NCBI GenBank assembly: GCA_029212405.1
Contig: JARGNR010000005.1
Coordinates: forward strand, 66,621 to 120,022
DNA: 53,402 bases
Direction of reading: 5' to 3'
DNA from: Saprospiraceae bacterium
Lineage (GTDB): Bacteria > Bacteroidota > Bacteroidia > Chitinophagales > Saprospiraceae
A program made the position numbers and the translations under genes. The notes beneath the pieces are model-generated. The model made no database searches, was not told the DNA's origin, and saw only the letters and a list, made by a program, of their open reading frames with translations. Positions 8,484 to 17,192 of this stretch are shown here, piece by piece; the first letter of the stretch is position 1, and each line of letters starts with the position of its first letter.

Positions 8484-11081
8484 GTGCGACGACAATTACA
8501 AATACTATCCTTGCTTAGTTTGTTCATACTGGGTTCAGCAACTTTACTGTTGCCCCCTCCAGGAGCTATCGGTCCATATTTAAATGAAGTTTTCCCTGAT
8601 TCTCCTCCAGGAAAAGGAAATTTATATCAATTGGAAGACCCTATGCCCAATCTTGAAATCCCATCTCCTATCAAATTAATTTCCATCCCGAATCAAATTC
8701 CCTTTTTTGTATTATCCAAAGGAGGTGAAGTCTATTTGGTGGATCCAGATGTGCAATCAAAAAGGCTGGTTTTAGATATTAAAGATCGAACGTTCAAACT
8801 CGGAGATGCAGGTAGTATTGGAATGGCTCTTCATCCTGATTTTGGAAATGCACTGAAACCAGATAGACAAGAACTATTTGTTTTCTACAAGACTAAACCC
8901 AATATTGAAGAGTTTAGTAATAAAGGATTTAATCGACTTTCAAAATTCAAATGGAACATGGATTCCAACTTATTTGACCCAGATACCGAAGAAATATTAA
9001 TCCAACAATACGACAGGAGTGAATGGCACGATGGTGGAGGAATGTTTTTTGGAAGTGATGGATTTCTCTACCTCTCACTGGGAGATGAAGGGAAAGAGCA
9101 ATATCAAATAGCCTCAACTCAACGATTGGATGGTGGACTTTTTGGAGGGGTTATTCGAATTGATATAAACAACGATCCAACAAAAAGTCATCCAATTAGA
9201 AGACAGCCCATAGCAAATGCTGCACCAGATGACAATTGGGGGCAGACATTTAGCCGTGGATACGGAATCCCAAATGACAATCCATGGTTAGACCCCAATG
9301 GTTCTATGCTTGAAGAATTTGTGGCCTTAGGAATAAGAAGTCCATTTTCTATGCATTTGGATATTCCAACAGGAGACATTTGGCTTGCCGATGTGGGCTC
9401 TGACAAAAGGGAAGAAATAAATATTTTTTCAATTGGAGATAATATGCAATGGCCATATATGGAGGGAACTGTTCCATCTGAAATACATCAAAAACCAACT
9501 CCATATTACGGAAATGAAAAAGAAGTATACTATGAATACGAAAGGGATATTGGCACTTGTATTATTGGAGGTGGAGTGTACCGAAATAGCTATTTTTCTG
9601 AATTAAATGAAAAGTACTTGTTTGCAGATTTTACTGCTAATAAAATCATGGCACTTTCTAAAACCGGATCCAACAATGAGCCTGAATTTGAAGTATTGCT
9701 GGACAATCTGATTGCTCAACCTGTTAATTTACCCGTCAAGCCAAGAATCTCTGGGATTCACTTGCAAGACGATGGAAATATTTTTGTAACAATTTATGGT
9801 GAATCTGCAATAAGTCCTAGTAAGATATTCCAACTAAAAAGAATTACAGAAGTAGAGGACCCTCCAGCCAAATTATCTGAATTAGGAGTATTTAAAAACT
9901 TACAATCTCTAGAAGTCGAAGAAGGAATATTGCCCTATGAAGTCAATTCTCCATTATGGTCAGATGGAGCACATAAAAAAAGATGGATGGCACTTCCAAA
10001 TGATGGAAAATTTGATTCAAAGGAAGAAAAAATTAATTTCTCAAATACAGATACTTGGTCATTCCCTGAAGGAACGGTGTTTATAAAACACTTCGAAATG
10101 CCTACATCTCTGACAGATAATTCTGAATTGATTAAATTAGAAACTCGATTTTTTGTAGTCGGAAAAGGTAAAAAAGGATACGGATTAACATATAAATGGA
10201 ATGACGAGGGTACAGAAGCGTTTCTTCTGGGTGGTGGATCATCACGATCATTCGAAATTTTTGAAGATGGGGAATATGCCTACACTCAAGAATGGGATTT
10301 CCCGAGTAGAGATCAATGTATATCATGCCATACGGATAATGCCGATTATGTTTTAGGTGTGAATACCCACCAATTGAATAAAAAGGTGGCATATGACTTT
10401 AATAACGAAGAACTCAATCAACTCGATTATTTAAACCAACAAGGTATTTTCAGTACAGATATAGGGTTTTCAGGGTTTCATCCAAAATCATATGCCATTA
10501 CAGATGAAACCGTGGATTTGGAGCAAAAAATTCGATCCTACCTGGATGCCAATTGTTCATCGTGTCATCGAGAAGGAGGAATTCCTGATATAAATTTAGA
10601 CTTTCAATACTTTAAAAATAAAGACCTCCGTCAATATATTGACTTCCCAGTTGCTAGTCATGCTTCTACATCCACCTATGTCGTTGAAGAAGGCAACCAT
10701 GAATCTTCTGAAATTTGGATCCGAGACAACAGCACTGAAGACAACAAGATGCCTCCTATTGGTCGTAATTTTGTCGATCAAGTCTATGTGGACTCTTTAG
10801 CCTATTGGATTGACAATTTAAAAGAAAATCCCTCCACATCGTATCATGAACTCCTTGTTTTCCCTAACCCTACCACGGGCTGGATTGGTTTACAAATCAA
10901 TAACACATGGTCACCTCCCTACACTATTGATATAAGTACGATGTCTGGTAGAAATATATGGCAATCTACCACTAAAAATAATTTTGAATATTACGACCTT
11001 ACCGACTATGCAACAGGTACATACTTAATTACTGTTAGGTCAGGCACTAACATGGAAACTAGAAAATTTGTAATCCAATAA
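8484..11081 (+). CDS. Secreted sugar-dehydrogenase propeller, diheme cytochrome and T9SS domain fusion
   Basis: This 865-residue exported redox protein has three parts. After a signal segment (residues 5-22), residues of about 50-440 form a soluble-glucose-dehydrogenase-like beta-propeller. It shows HDGGGMFFGSDG near 182, LADVGSDKREEIN and CIIGGGVYRN, so PQQ-dependent sugar oxidation is likely. Residues of about 455-785 carry two heme-c sites, CISCH at 612-616 and CSSCH at 691-695, and resemble SO2930-type diheme cytochromes from memory. The last 75 residues are a T9SS sorting domain starting at LLVFPNPTTGWIG. The start is the GTG at 8484, because the signal peptide begins there and no nearby ATG exists. 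It would act at the cell surface, passing electrons internally from propeller to heme. The substrate is unknown. Confidence 0.85.
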   Translation: MRRQLQILSLLSLFILGSATLLLPPPGAIGPYLNEVFPDSPPGKGNLYQLEDPMPNLEIPSPIKLISIPNQIPFFVLSKGGEVYLVDPDVQSKRLVLDIKDRTFKLGDAGSIGMALHPDFGNALKPDRQELFVFYKTKPNIEEFSNKGFNRLSKFKWNMDSNLFDPDTEEILIQQYDRSEWHDGGGMFFGSDGFLYLSLGDEGKEQYQIASTQRLDGGLFGGVIRIDINNDPTKSHPIRRQPIANAAPDDNWGQTFSRGYGIPNDNPWLDPNGSMLEEFVALGIRSPFSMHLDIPTGDIWLADVGSDKREEINIFSIGDNMQWPYMEGTVPSEIHQKPTPYYGNEKEVYYEYERDIGTCIIGGGVYRNSYFSELNEKYLFADFTANKIMALSKTGSNNEPEFEVLLDNLIAQPVNLPVKPRISGIHLQDDGNIFVTIYGESAISPSKIFQLKRITEVEDPPAKLSELGVFKNLQSLEVEEGILPYEVNSPLWSDGAHKKRWMALPNDGKFDSKEEKINFSNTDTWSFPEGTVFIKHFEMPTSLTDNSELIKLETRFFVVGKGKKGYGLTYKWNDEGTEAFLLGGGSSRSFEIFEDGEYAYTQEWDFPSRDQCISCHTDNADYVLGVNTHQLNKKVAYDFNNEELNQLDYLNQQGIFSTDIGFSGFHPKSYAITDETVDLEQKIRSYLDANCSSCHREGGIPDINLDFQYFKNKDLRQYIDFPVASHASTSTYVVEEGNHESSEIWIRDNSTEDNKMPPIGRNFVDQVYVDSLAYWIDNLKENPSTSYHELLVFPNPTTGWIGLQINNTWSPPYTIDISTMSGRNIWQSTTKNNFEYYDLTDYATGTYLITVRSGTNMETRKFVIQ

Positions 11082-11099
11082 TTACTTAGACCCAAAGCA

Positions 11100-13148
11100 T
11101 TACTTCAATTCAAGTCGTCTTTTAACCATGGTTAGAATAGTAGCTATAGCAACGGTCTCCCCCGTTTCATCATATACATCCACCAAAAATTTCACAATAC
11201 CTTTTGGAATATCATCTTCATCTCTTTTTTCCTGAGCGATCTTTTCTTTCGCAGTAAATCGTACTCCAATGGTCATTCCAGCATATACTGGCTTGGTAAA
11301 CCTGCACTCTTCCAATCCATAATTCAACAATACTGGCCCCTTTGCTGCATGAACAAAAAGTCCGGCTGCAGCACTTAATATGAAATATCCATGGGCGACC
11401 CGCTGCTCAAAAATAGTACCTTCCAATGCTGTAATATCTGTATGTGCATAAAAATGATCCCAGCTTACATTCGCAAAATTGACAATATCTGCTTCAATAA
11501 TTGTTCTCTTTGCCGTAATGATAGTTTCTCCTATTTCTATGTCTTCAAAATGTTTAGTAAAAGGATGTGCGCCTCCATCTTTATACGTTCCTCCATATTG
11601 GTATTGTTGAGTTACTTCAGTCAATGTAGTTGGGGAACCCTGAATGGCACATCGCTGCATATAGTGTTTTACACCTCTCATACCTCCCATTTCTTCTCCA
11701 CCTCCTGCTCGACCGGGGCCTCCATGAACTAACAATGGCATTGGTGAACCATGGCCAGTACTTTCAGGTGCACTTTCTCTATTTAAAATTAAAATCCTAC
11801 CATGGTGGCTTGCTGCTCCTAGTACAAATTCCCTAGCTAATTGATTGTCATGAGTAGCTATAGAACACACCAAAGACCCTTTGCCCATTTTTGCCAACTC
11901 AATTGCTTCATCCGTAGTTTGATAAGGCATTAAAGTACTAGCAGGTCCAAATGCTTCAATCTCATGGGCCCCAGTGTTCGTAAATGGAGCATCTTCTCTC
12001 ATCAGAATCGGACTCATATATGATCCATTTTTATTGGTCCCCTCTACCAAGGTAATTTGATCCAAATCTCCATAAACCAATTGAGATGTTTCTAACAATG
12101 TATTTATCCTTTCCTTTACTTCTTCTACTTGTTTAGGGCCCGCCAAAGACCCCATTCGAACGCCATCAACTCTTGGGTCTCCAATAGTTGTTTTTGATAA
12201 TGCTTTACTCAAATGTATTTCTACATCTTCCATGAAATTTTCAGGTACAATTATTCGGCGAATTGCAGTACATTTCTGACCACACTTTGTTGTCATTTCA
12301 CGTCTGACCTCTTTAATAAATAAGTCAAATTCTTCTGTACCCGGTGCCGCATCTTTACCCAACACGATACAATTAAGAGAATCTGCCTCCATATTAAAAG
12401 GCACTGCCTCAGATATGATTTTCGGAGATGCTTTCAACATTCTACCCGTATCTGCCGAACCAGTAAAAGTTACTACATCTTGGCTCATTACATGATCCAA
12501 GATTCCTCTTGCACTTCCACAAATCAATTGCAGCGCTCCTTCAGGAAGAATTTCTGATGAGATGATATCTCGAACCATAGCCTCTGTCAAAAAAGAAGTC
12601 AATGTAGCTGGTTTTACCACAGCTGGCATTCCGGCCAACCAATTTACTGCGCACTTTTCTAACATGCCCCAAATTGGAAAATTGAATGCATTGATATGAA
12701 CAGCTACTCCTTCTTTGGGTACCATAATATGTTGTCCAATAAATGAACCTTCCTTAGAAAGGTTGGCCATTTCACCATCAACGTAATAGGGTTGATCTGG
12801 AAATTTTTTCCGCAAGCTGGCATTGGCAAAAAGATTTCCAATACCTCCTTCGATATCCACCCAACTGTCTGCTTTTGTAGCTCCTGTTTTATAACTTACT
12901 TCATAATAGCTTTTTCGGCGCTCATGTAAATAGAGTGCCAAAGCTTTGATCATCCTTCCTCTTTGTTGGAACGTCATTTTTCTTAGAGCGGGATTACCTA
13001 CCTCTCGGCCATATGCTAGCATATCACCAAAATCTAATCCTTTACTCGAGGCATAACCAACGATTTCTCCATTTGCTCCATCATAAAGAGGTGATCCTTC
13101 TCCATCTCCGGTGACCCATTGGCCTTGAATATAATTTTGTAATTTCAT
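11100..13148 (-). CDS. paaZ: Bifunctional PaaZ: oxepin-CoA hydrolase / semialdehyde dehydrogenase
   Basis: In phenylacetate degradation this fused enzyme opens the oxepin-CoA ring and oxidises the resulting aldehyde to 3-oxo-5,6-dehydrosuberyl-CoA. The length of 682 residues matches E. coli PaaZ (about 681). The N-terminal aldehyde dehydrogenase domain (1 to about 510) has the catalytic Cys293 in CGQKCTA and the general base Glu254 in NMEADSLN. The C-terminal MaoC-like (R)-hydratase domain (about 530-682) has the Asp564/His569 pair in SWDHFYAHTD. All catalytic residues are therefore present. No other paa gene (paaABCDE, paaG, paaK) is in the window. It may act with distant paa genes or on another ring-derived CoA ester. 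It is convergent with the dehydrogenase-fusion gene. Confidence 0.93.
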   Translation of the reverse strand: MKLQNYIQGQWVTGDGEGSPLYDGANGEIVGYASSKGLDFGDMLAYGREVGNPALRKMTFQQRGRMIKALALYLHERRKSYYEVSYKTGATKADSWVDIEGGIGNLFANASLRKKFPDQPYYVDGEMANLSKEGSFIGQHIMVPKEGVAVHINAFNFPIWGMLEKCAVNWLAGMPAVVKPATLTSFLTEAMVRDIISSEILPEGALQLICGSARGILDHVMSQDVVTFTGSADTGRMLKASPKIISEAVPFNMEADSLNCIVLGKDAAPGTEEFDLFIKEVRREMTTKCGQKCTAIRRIIVPENFMEDVEIHLSKALSKTTIGDPRVDGVRMGSLAGPKQVEEVKERINTLLETSQLVYGDLDQITLVEGTNKNGSYMSPILMREDAPFTNTGAHEIEAFGPASTLMPYQTTDEAIELAKMGKGSLVCSIATHDNQLAREFVLGAASHHGRILILNRESAPESTGHGSPMPLLVHGGPGRAGGGEEMGGMRGVKHYMQRCAIQGSPTTLTEVTQQYQYGGTYKDGGAHPFTKHFEDIEIGETIITAKRTIIEADIVNFANVSWDHFYAHTDITALEGTIFEQRVAHGYFILSAAAGLFVHAAKGPVLLNYGLEECRFTKPVYAGMTIGVRFTAKEKIAQEKRDEDDIPKGIVKFLVDVYDETGETVAIATILTMVKRRLELK

Positions 13149-13485
13149 TTAGTTTGGGTTAATATTTGTGCGAAAATAAAATGATGAATCGATGTCGGGT
13201 AGTATTCAGGCAATTAATATCCTAAATAGTGTTTTTTGTATCCCTATTTCTAATAACTTATAAACGAATGATAGTAAAAACATAAATATTATAAAATTTG
13301 TTGAATTTCACATTTTATCTAAAACACAACAATAGGAAACCTTTTACTAAATTTAGGTACTTGTCTTATTCTTACGTTAAAAATTACCAAAGATGGAAGG
13401 GTTCTATTACTTTTGCGGTTCTTAACTCGTGTGCATTCTAGAAAAAGAAACAATTAATACGATTAAAAAAACTAAACATCACTCA
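13149..13485. other. Divergent promoter region between paaZ and the skp-like gene
   Basis: This is 337 nt of AT-rich DNA between divergently transcribed genes. The right part holds a consensus -7 element for the OmpH/Skp gene (13408-13415). No clear promoter, operator repeat or RNA was recognised for the leftward paaZ gene. Confidence 0.5.
13408..13415 (+). promoter_or_regulatory. Likely -7 promoter element of the skp-like gene
   Basis: TACTTTTG matches the TAnnTTTG element of Bacteroidota promoters exactly and sits 70 nt upstream of the chosen ATG at 13486. No TTTG is present at the expected -33 distance, so only half of the consensus is seen. It lies just before the GTG at 13429, which would start an extended reading frame, and this favours the downstream ATG. 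Confidence 0.4.
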
Positions 13486-14001
13486 ATGAATTATTCAAAA
13501 AAGACAATTCTTACATTTTTTCTTGCAGCATTTGTAATGGTTGCTACCACTACTGCTCAGAAGTTTGGCCATATAAATTCACAACAACTTTTGGTTGAAT
13601 CTCCTTTAGTAAAACAAGCTGACGCAGAATTAAAAACATTTCAAGAAGGATTAATTACCAAAGGTCAGACTATGGTAAGTACATTTGAAAAAGGATATAA
13701 TGCATATGTAGCAGAAGTCCAAGCTGGTGGACTCAGTAAAGTACAAATGAGTCAAAGAGAGTCTGAACTTGCAAAATCTCAAGAAGCGATCCAAAGATAC
13801 GAAGTAGAGGTACAACAAAAGATAGCTGTCAAAAGAGAAGAACTGTACAAACCGATATTAGATAAAGCTAAAGTTGCAATAGATGCAATTGGAAAAGAAG
13901 GTAGTTATACTATGATATTCGACACTGGCACAAATGGTTTGTTATTCGCAGAAGAATCAGAAGATTTATTACCAAAGGTGAAAGCTAAGTTGGGCTGGTA
14001 A
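13486..14001 (+). CDS. OmpH/Skp-family periplasmic chaperone
   Basis: Skp/OmpH proteins hold unfolded outer-membrane proteins in the periplasm on their way to the BAM complex. The chosen start (ATG at 13486, 171 residues) places a signal peptide first: MNYSKKTIL, a hydrophobic core and a TTTAQ cleavage site. The open frame reaches back to 13429 but the extra 19 residues are polar and would bury the signal. The mature part shows the family N-terminus KFGHINSQQLLVESP. A long charged helical region (about 45-135, the tentacle helices) and a C-terminal beta segment (YTMIFDTGTNGLLFAEES) follow. Here it is not beside bamA. Its last 17 nt overlap the convergent M50 protease gene. Confidence 0.88.
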   Translation: MNYSKKTILTFFLAAFVMVATTTAQKFGHINSQQLLVESPLVKQADAELKTFQEGLITKGQTMVSTFEKGYNAYVAEVQAGGLSKVQMSQRESELAKSQEAIQRYEVEVQQKIAVKREELYKPILDKAKVAIDAIGKEGSYTMIFDTGTNGLLFAEESEDLLPKVKAKLGW

Positions 14002-15094
14002 CCGATGTACCAAGTTGCAGCTGAATAAAATTATAAATCATTTGGCGATCAATTACTCCGAGTATTTGGTCGCCATTCTTTATTATTGCAATGGCTACAC
14101 CTTTTAAATTCATATCCTCATACAACTGGTCCAAGGTCATTTCTTGATTGGCATAATATATTGTATTGCTCATGTAAGAATTTACGGAATTTCCCAACTC
14201 ACCTAATTTGTAGGCTTCTTTAATAAACAGTTCGGGTAAGACTCCTGAAACATTCCCCAAACTATCGAAGATCAAGTAATTCTTTTCTCCTCCTCGAATA
14301 TAGCGTTGGAAAACATCCATCATCGTATTTGAAAGGTGCAATCTTGTGAATTGGGTATTCATTATTTCATGGGCCAACACTTTGGAGAGTCGATCTTTTA
14401 TCATGATTTGTTGATTTTCCGATCTAGCCATTACAAAAACAAATATACCAATGAATACAAGCATAATCTGCTGAAGAAATAAACCAATAAAGATAAATCC
14501 TACTGCTAAAATCCTACCTATAGTTGAAGCATACATCGTCGCTTTAACCTTGCCATAATGCATAGATAGGAATGCTCTCAAAATTCTACCACCATCCATA
14601 GGGAAAGCAGGAACAAGGTTAAAGACAAATAAAATTAAATTGGTTATAAACAACAATGAAATGAAACCTGCAGGTGTCGCAATAAGCTCAAGGAATTCTT
14701 CTGTACCGTCATAAGAGATGTCATTAAATCCTAAAAACAAAACAATAAATAAAACAGAGGCGATCACTAAATTTACTAATGGTCCAGCAATGGCAACCCA
14801 TAATTCTTGAGCAGGTTTTTCTGGTAATTTTTTTAACCGAGCAATGCCCCCGATTGGAGAAATAATTATATCGAGCGTTTGTACTCCAAATTTTCTTGCC
14901 GCTAAAGCATGTCCATACTCATGAAGAATAACACAAACAAACATGATTATAATAAATGAAGCAAAAGAAAATAAAACTAAAGGATCTGCTCCCTTGTACC
15001 ACCCAAAGCCTAGTACCCCCAAGAACAGCAAACTAAATGTCCAGTGAACTTTTACGGGAATACCCCAATATGTACCAACATGCAATGATTTCAT
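13985..15094 (-). CDS. Site-2-type M50 zinc metalloprotease with CBS domains
   Basis: This is an intramembrane zinc protease of the S2P/M50 family, SpoIVFB-like subgroup. In the 369-residue product the HEXXH motif is HEYGH at residues 58-62 within a hydrophobic helix. The third ligand lies in NLVPAFPMDGGR (Asp167). About six hydrophobic segments lie in residues 15-230. A C-terminal cytoplasmic region (about 240-360) has two CBS-like repeats (VLAHEIMNTQFTRL; VNSYMSNTIYYA), which usually sense adenine nucleotides. No PDZ domain is present, so it is not an RseP homologue. Its substrate cannot be told from context. Its 3' end overlaps the convergent skp-like gene by 17 nt. Confidence 0.9.
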   Translation of the reverse strand: MKSLHVGTYWGIPVKVHWTFSLLFLGVLGFGWYKGADPLVLFSFASFIIIMFVCVILHEYGHALAARKFGVQTLDIIISPIGGIARLKKLPEKPAQELWVAIAGPLVNLVIASVLFIVLFLGFNDISYDGTEEFLELIATPAGFISLLFITNLILFVFNLVPAFPMDGGRILRAFLSMHYGKVKATMYASTIGRILAVGFIFIGLFLQQIMLVFIGIFVFVMARSENQQIMIKDRLSKVLAHEIMNTQFTRLHLSNTMMDVFQRYIRGGEKNYLIFDSLGNVSGVLPELFIKEAYKLGELGNSVNSYMSNTIYYANQEMTLDQLYEDMNLKGVAIAIIKNGDQILGVIDRQMIYNFIQLQLGTSVTSPT

Positions 15095-15143
15095 AGGTGT
15101 TTACTTTGCTTTCTTGTATTAAGCAATAGTTACAACACAAAAT

Positions 15144-16319
15144 CTATGTAGTTGTTTGTAAGATCGGTTCGTATAATTTTCCTCTAAGAATATTTCTACT
15201 AATAACAAGTTTTTGAATTTCACTTGTTCCTTCATAAATCTGAGTAATCTTGGCATCTCGCATCAATCGCTCAACGTGGTATTCTTTTACAAAACCATAT
15301 CCACCGTGAATTTGAACTGCCTCGACGGTATGGCGCATTGCTACATCTGATGCAAAAAGCTTTGCCATACTGGCTGCAGAAACATAATCTTGGCCAATAT
15401 CCTTGAGCCAAGCTGCTCTGTGCACTAATAATCGAGCTGCTTCAATCTCTGTTGCCATGTCAGCCAATTTAAATGCAATAGCTTGATGCTTAGCAATTGG
15501 TTTGCCAAACGCTTCTCTTTCTTTAGAGTATTTTAAAGAAAGTTCGTAGGCTCCGGCAGCAATCCCTAATGCCTGAGCAGCAATACCAATTCTTCCTCCA
15601 GATAGAACTTTCATAGCGAACTTAAAACCAAAGCCATCCTCTCCGATACGGTTTTCTTTTGGCACTTTTACATCATTGTATAATATGGTGTGAGTATCTG
15701 AAGAACGAATACCCAACTTATCTTCTTTTGCTCCTATGACAACACCATCCCAGCTAGTCTCAACAATAAAAGCATTGATGCCCTTATGTCTCTTTTCTGG
15801 GTTTGTTTGGGCCACAACTAGATGCACGCTTGAGCTCCCACCGTTCGTAATCCAATTTTTAGTACCATTTAAAACATAGTGATCGCCCATATCCACAGCA
15901 GTAGTTCGCTGCATTGTGGCGTCACTCCCTGCTTCTGGCTCAGACAAACAAAATGCTCCAATCCACTCTCCAGTTGCCAGCTTTGTAAGGTACTTTAATT
16001 TTTGTGCCTCTGTACCATAGGTTTCTATTCCCCAGCAAACCAAAGAGTTGTTTACTGACATGCACACTGAACAAGAGTTATCCACTTTTGAAATTTCCTC
16101 CATAGCAAGTGCGTAACTGATCGTATCCATTCCTCCGCCACCATACTCTGGTGAAGTCATCATTCCTAAAAAGCCTAATTCACCCATCATTTTTATTTGC
16201 TCTGAGGCAAATTTCATTTGGGTATCTCTTTCAATGACTCCAGGCAAGCACTCTCTCTGAGCAAACTCTCTTGCCGCTTCCTGAACAGCTAATTGTTCTT
16301 CTGTTAATTCAAATTTCAT
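15144..16319 (-). CDS. Acyl-CoA dehydrogenase
   Basis: This FAD enzyme introduces the alpha-beta double bond in acyl-CoA and passes electrons to ETF. The 391-residue product is full length for the short/medium-chain family. It shows the signature CLSEPEAGSDA at about 124-134, FAD/ETF-face motifs (KNWITNG, GGRIGIAAQALG), QIHGGYGF near 336 and the catalytic Glu363 in IYEGTSEIQ. The position of the base near the C-terminus fits butyryl/short-chain enzymes rather than isovaleryl-CoA dehydrogenase. It lies on the same strand as DUF4286 (upstream) and the M50 protease (downstream, 49 nt away). Beta-oxidation or branched-chain amino-acid breakdown is likely, and the chain length is not determined. 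Confidence 0.93.
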   Translation of the reverse strand: MKFELTEEQLAVQEAAREFAQRECLPGVIERDTQMKFASEQIKMMGELGFLGMMTSPEYGGGGMDTISYALAMEEISKVDNSCSVCMSVNNSLVCWGIETYGTEAQKLKYLTKLATGEWIGAFCLSEPEAGSDATMQRTTAVDMGDHYVLNGTKNWITNGGSSSVHLVVAQTNPEKRHKGINAFIVETSWDGVVIGAKEDKLGIRSSDTHTILYNDVKVPKENRIGEDGFGFKFAMKVLSGGRIGIAAQALGIAAGAYELSLKYSKEREAFGKPIAKHQAIAFKLADMATEIEAARLLVHRAAWLKDIGQDYVSAASMAKLFASDVAMRHTVEAVQIHGGYGFVKEYHVERLMRDAKITQIYEGTSEIQKLVISRNILRGKLYEPILQTTT

Positions 16320-16423
16320 ATGTTTCTTTGTTAGGTATCAAAAACTCGTCTCGTAATACAATGTTTAAGTAGACGATTTGGTTCAGTATTTTTTTAAACA
16401 AAAATAGAAATCACTACATATAA

Positions 16424-16738
16424 TTATCCCGCACTTAAAACTTCCATTATTGTACGAAATGCTCCAAATTTTCCATTGTATCTATCTTGATGCTCCTTTT
16501 GTAATTTTGGTGCATTTTGCATTTGATATTTTTCGAATGCTTCTCGATTATGGGCCAAATACTGAACCGCAAATGTTGTTCCCCCTTCACTTCCCTCAGT
16601 CAATACCTTTTGCAATTGATATGTCTCAAATGCTCCAGTCTCCATAACTTTAGGTATATGGTCTTTAACCATCCATTGCTTCCAATCTTCTACAACAGTA
16701 TCATCTACAATTACAGTAACGTTATATAATATTTTCAT
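16424..16738 (-). CDS. DUF4286 family protein
   Basis: This is a small cytoplasmic protein of 104 residues, resembling the DUF4286 family common in Bacteroidota. The N-terminus MKILYNVTVIVDD and the segments WKQWMVKDHIPKVMETGAF and TTFAVQYLAHN are typical of a ferredoxin-like dimeric alpha/beta barrel fold. No catalytic residues can be assigned. The gene lies 104 nt upstream of the acyl-CoA dehydrogenase on the same strand. TAATTTTG (minus strand, 16844-16837) is a consensus -7-like element about 99 nt upstream of its ATG. Confidence 0.8.
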   Translation of the reverse strand: MKILYNVTVIVDDTVVEDWKQWMVKDHIPKVMETGAFETYQLQKVLTEGSEGGTTFAVQYLAHNREAFEKYQMQNAPKLQKEHQDRYNGKFGAFRTIMEVLSAG

Positions 16739-17192
16739 GATGTTTTTATCACTATTTCCAAATCTTCATCTTGTATTCCTTCTTCTGTAAAACTGAAGCT
16801 AGTACATCCAAGAATCTTCCTCGACTAAACTTCTTGCAAAATTACGAAATAGTATGCATCATTACTTGCCTTATTGAAAAAATCTATCGTTCTCCTCCTA
16901 TTTTTCCGCATTGATTATACGATATTCCAGCAAGGTATACTTATGACCCATTCATTTTATAAATCCCTTCTCCACAAAAGCCATAGAATCCTTAAAAACT
17001 TTTAACAAATGAAAAACAAAATATTTGAAATAATCAGTCAATATTATCGTCTTATTTACTCAAAACATAATTCAAATAAGAAGGACGAAGAATCAACGGT
17101 ATGATTTTTGATATTAAATAATATTGTAATATGTATATTAATTGAAATCAATGGTTTTTAGGATTGCATTTTATAAAAACAAAGAATAGCTT
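16739..17192. other. Divergent intergenic region upstream of DUF4286 and the glucosaminidase gene
   Basis: This is 454 nt without a gene. On the minus strand TAATTTTG (16844-16837) is a candidate -7 element for the DUF4286 gene, with no matching -33 box. The right part, next to the glucosaminidase gene, is very AT-rich with no convincing promoter. No small ORF, repeat or RNA structure was recognised. Confidence 0.5.

Noticed and set aside
15130-15161. Hairpin TTACAACACAA to TTGTTTGTAA near the acyl-CoA dehydrogenase stop
   Set aside because: The stem has a bulge, is AT-rich and is not followed by a T-run on either strand.
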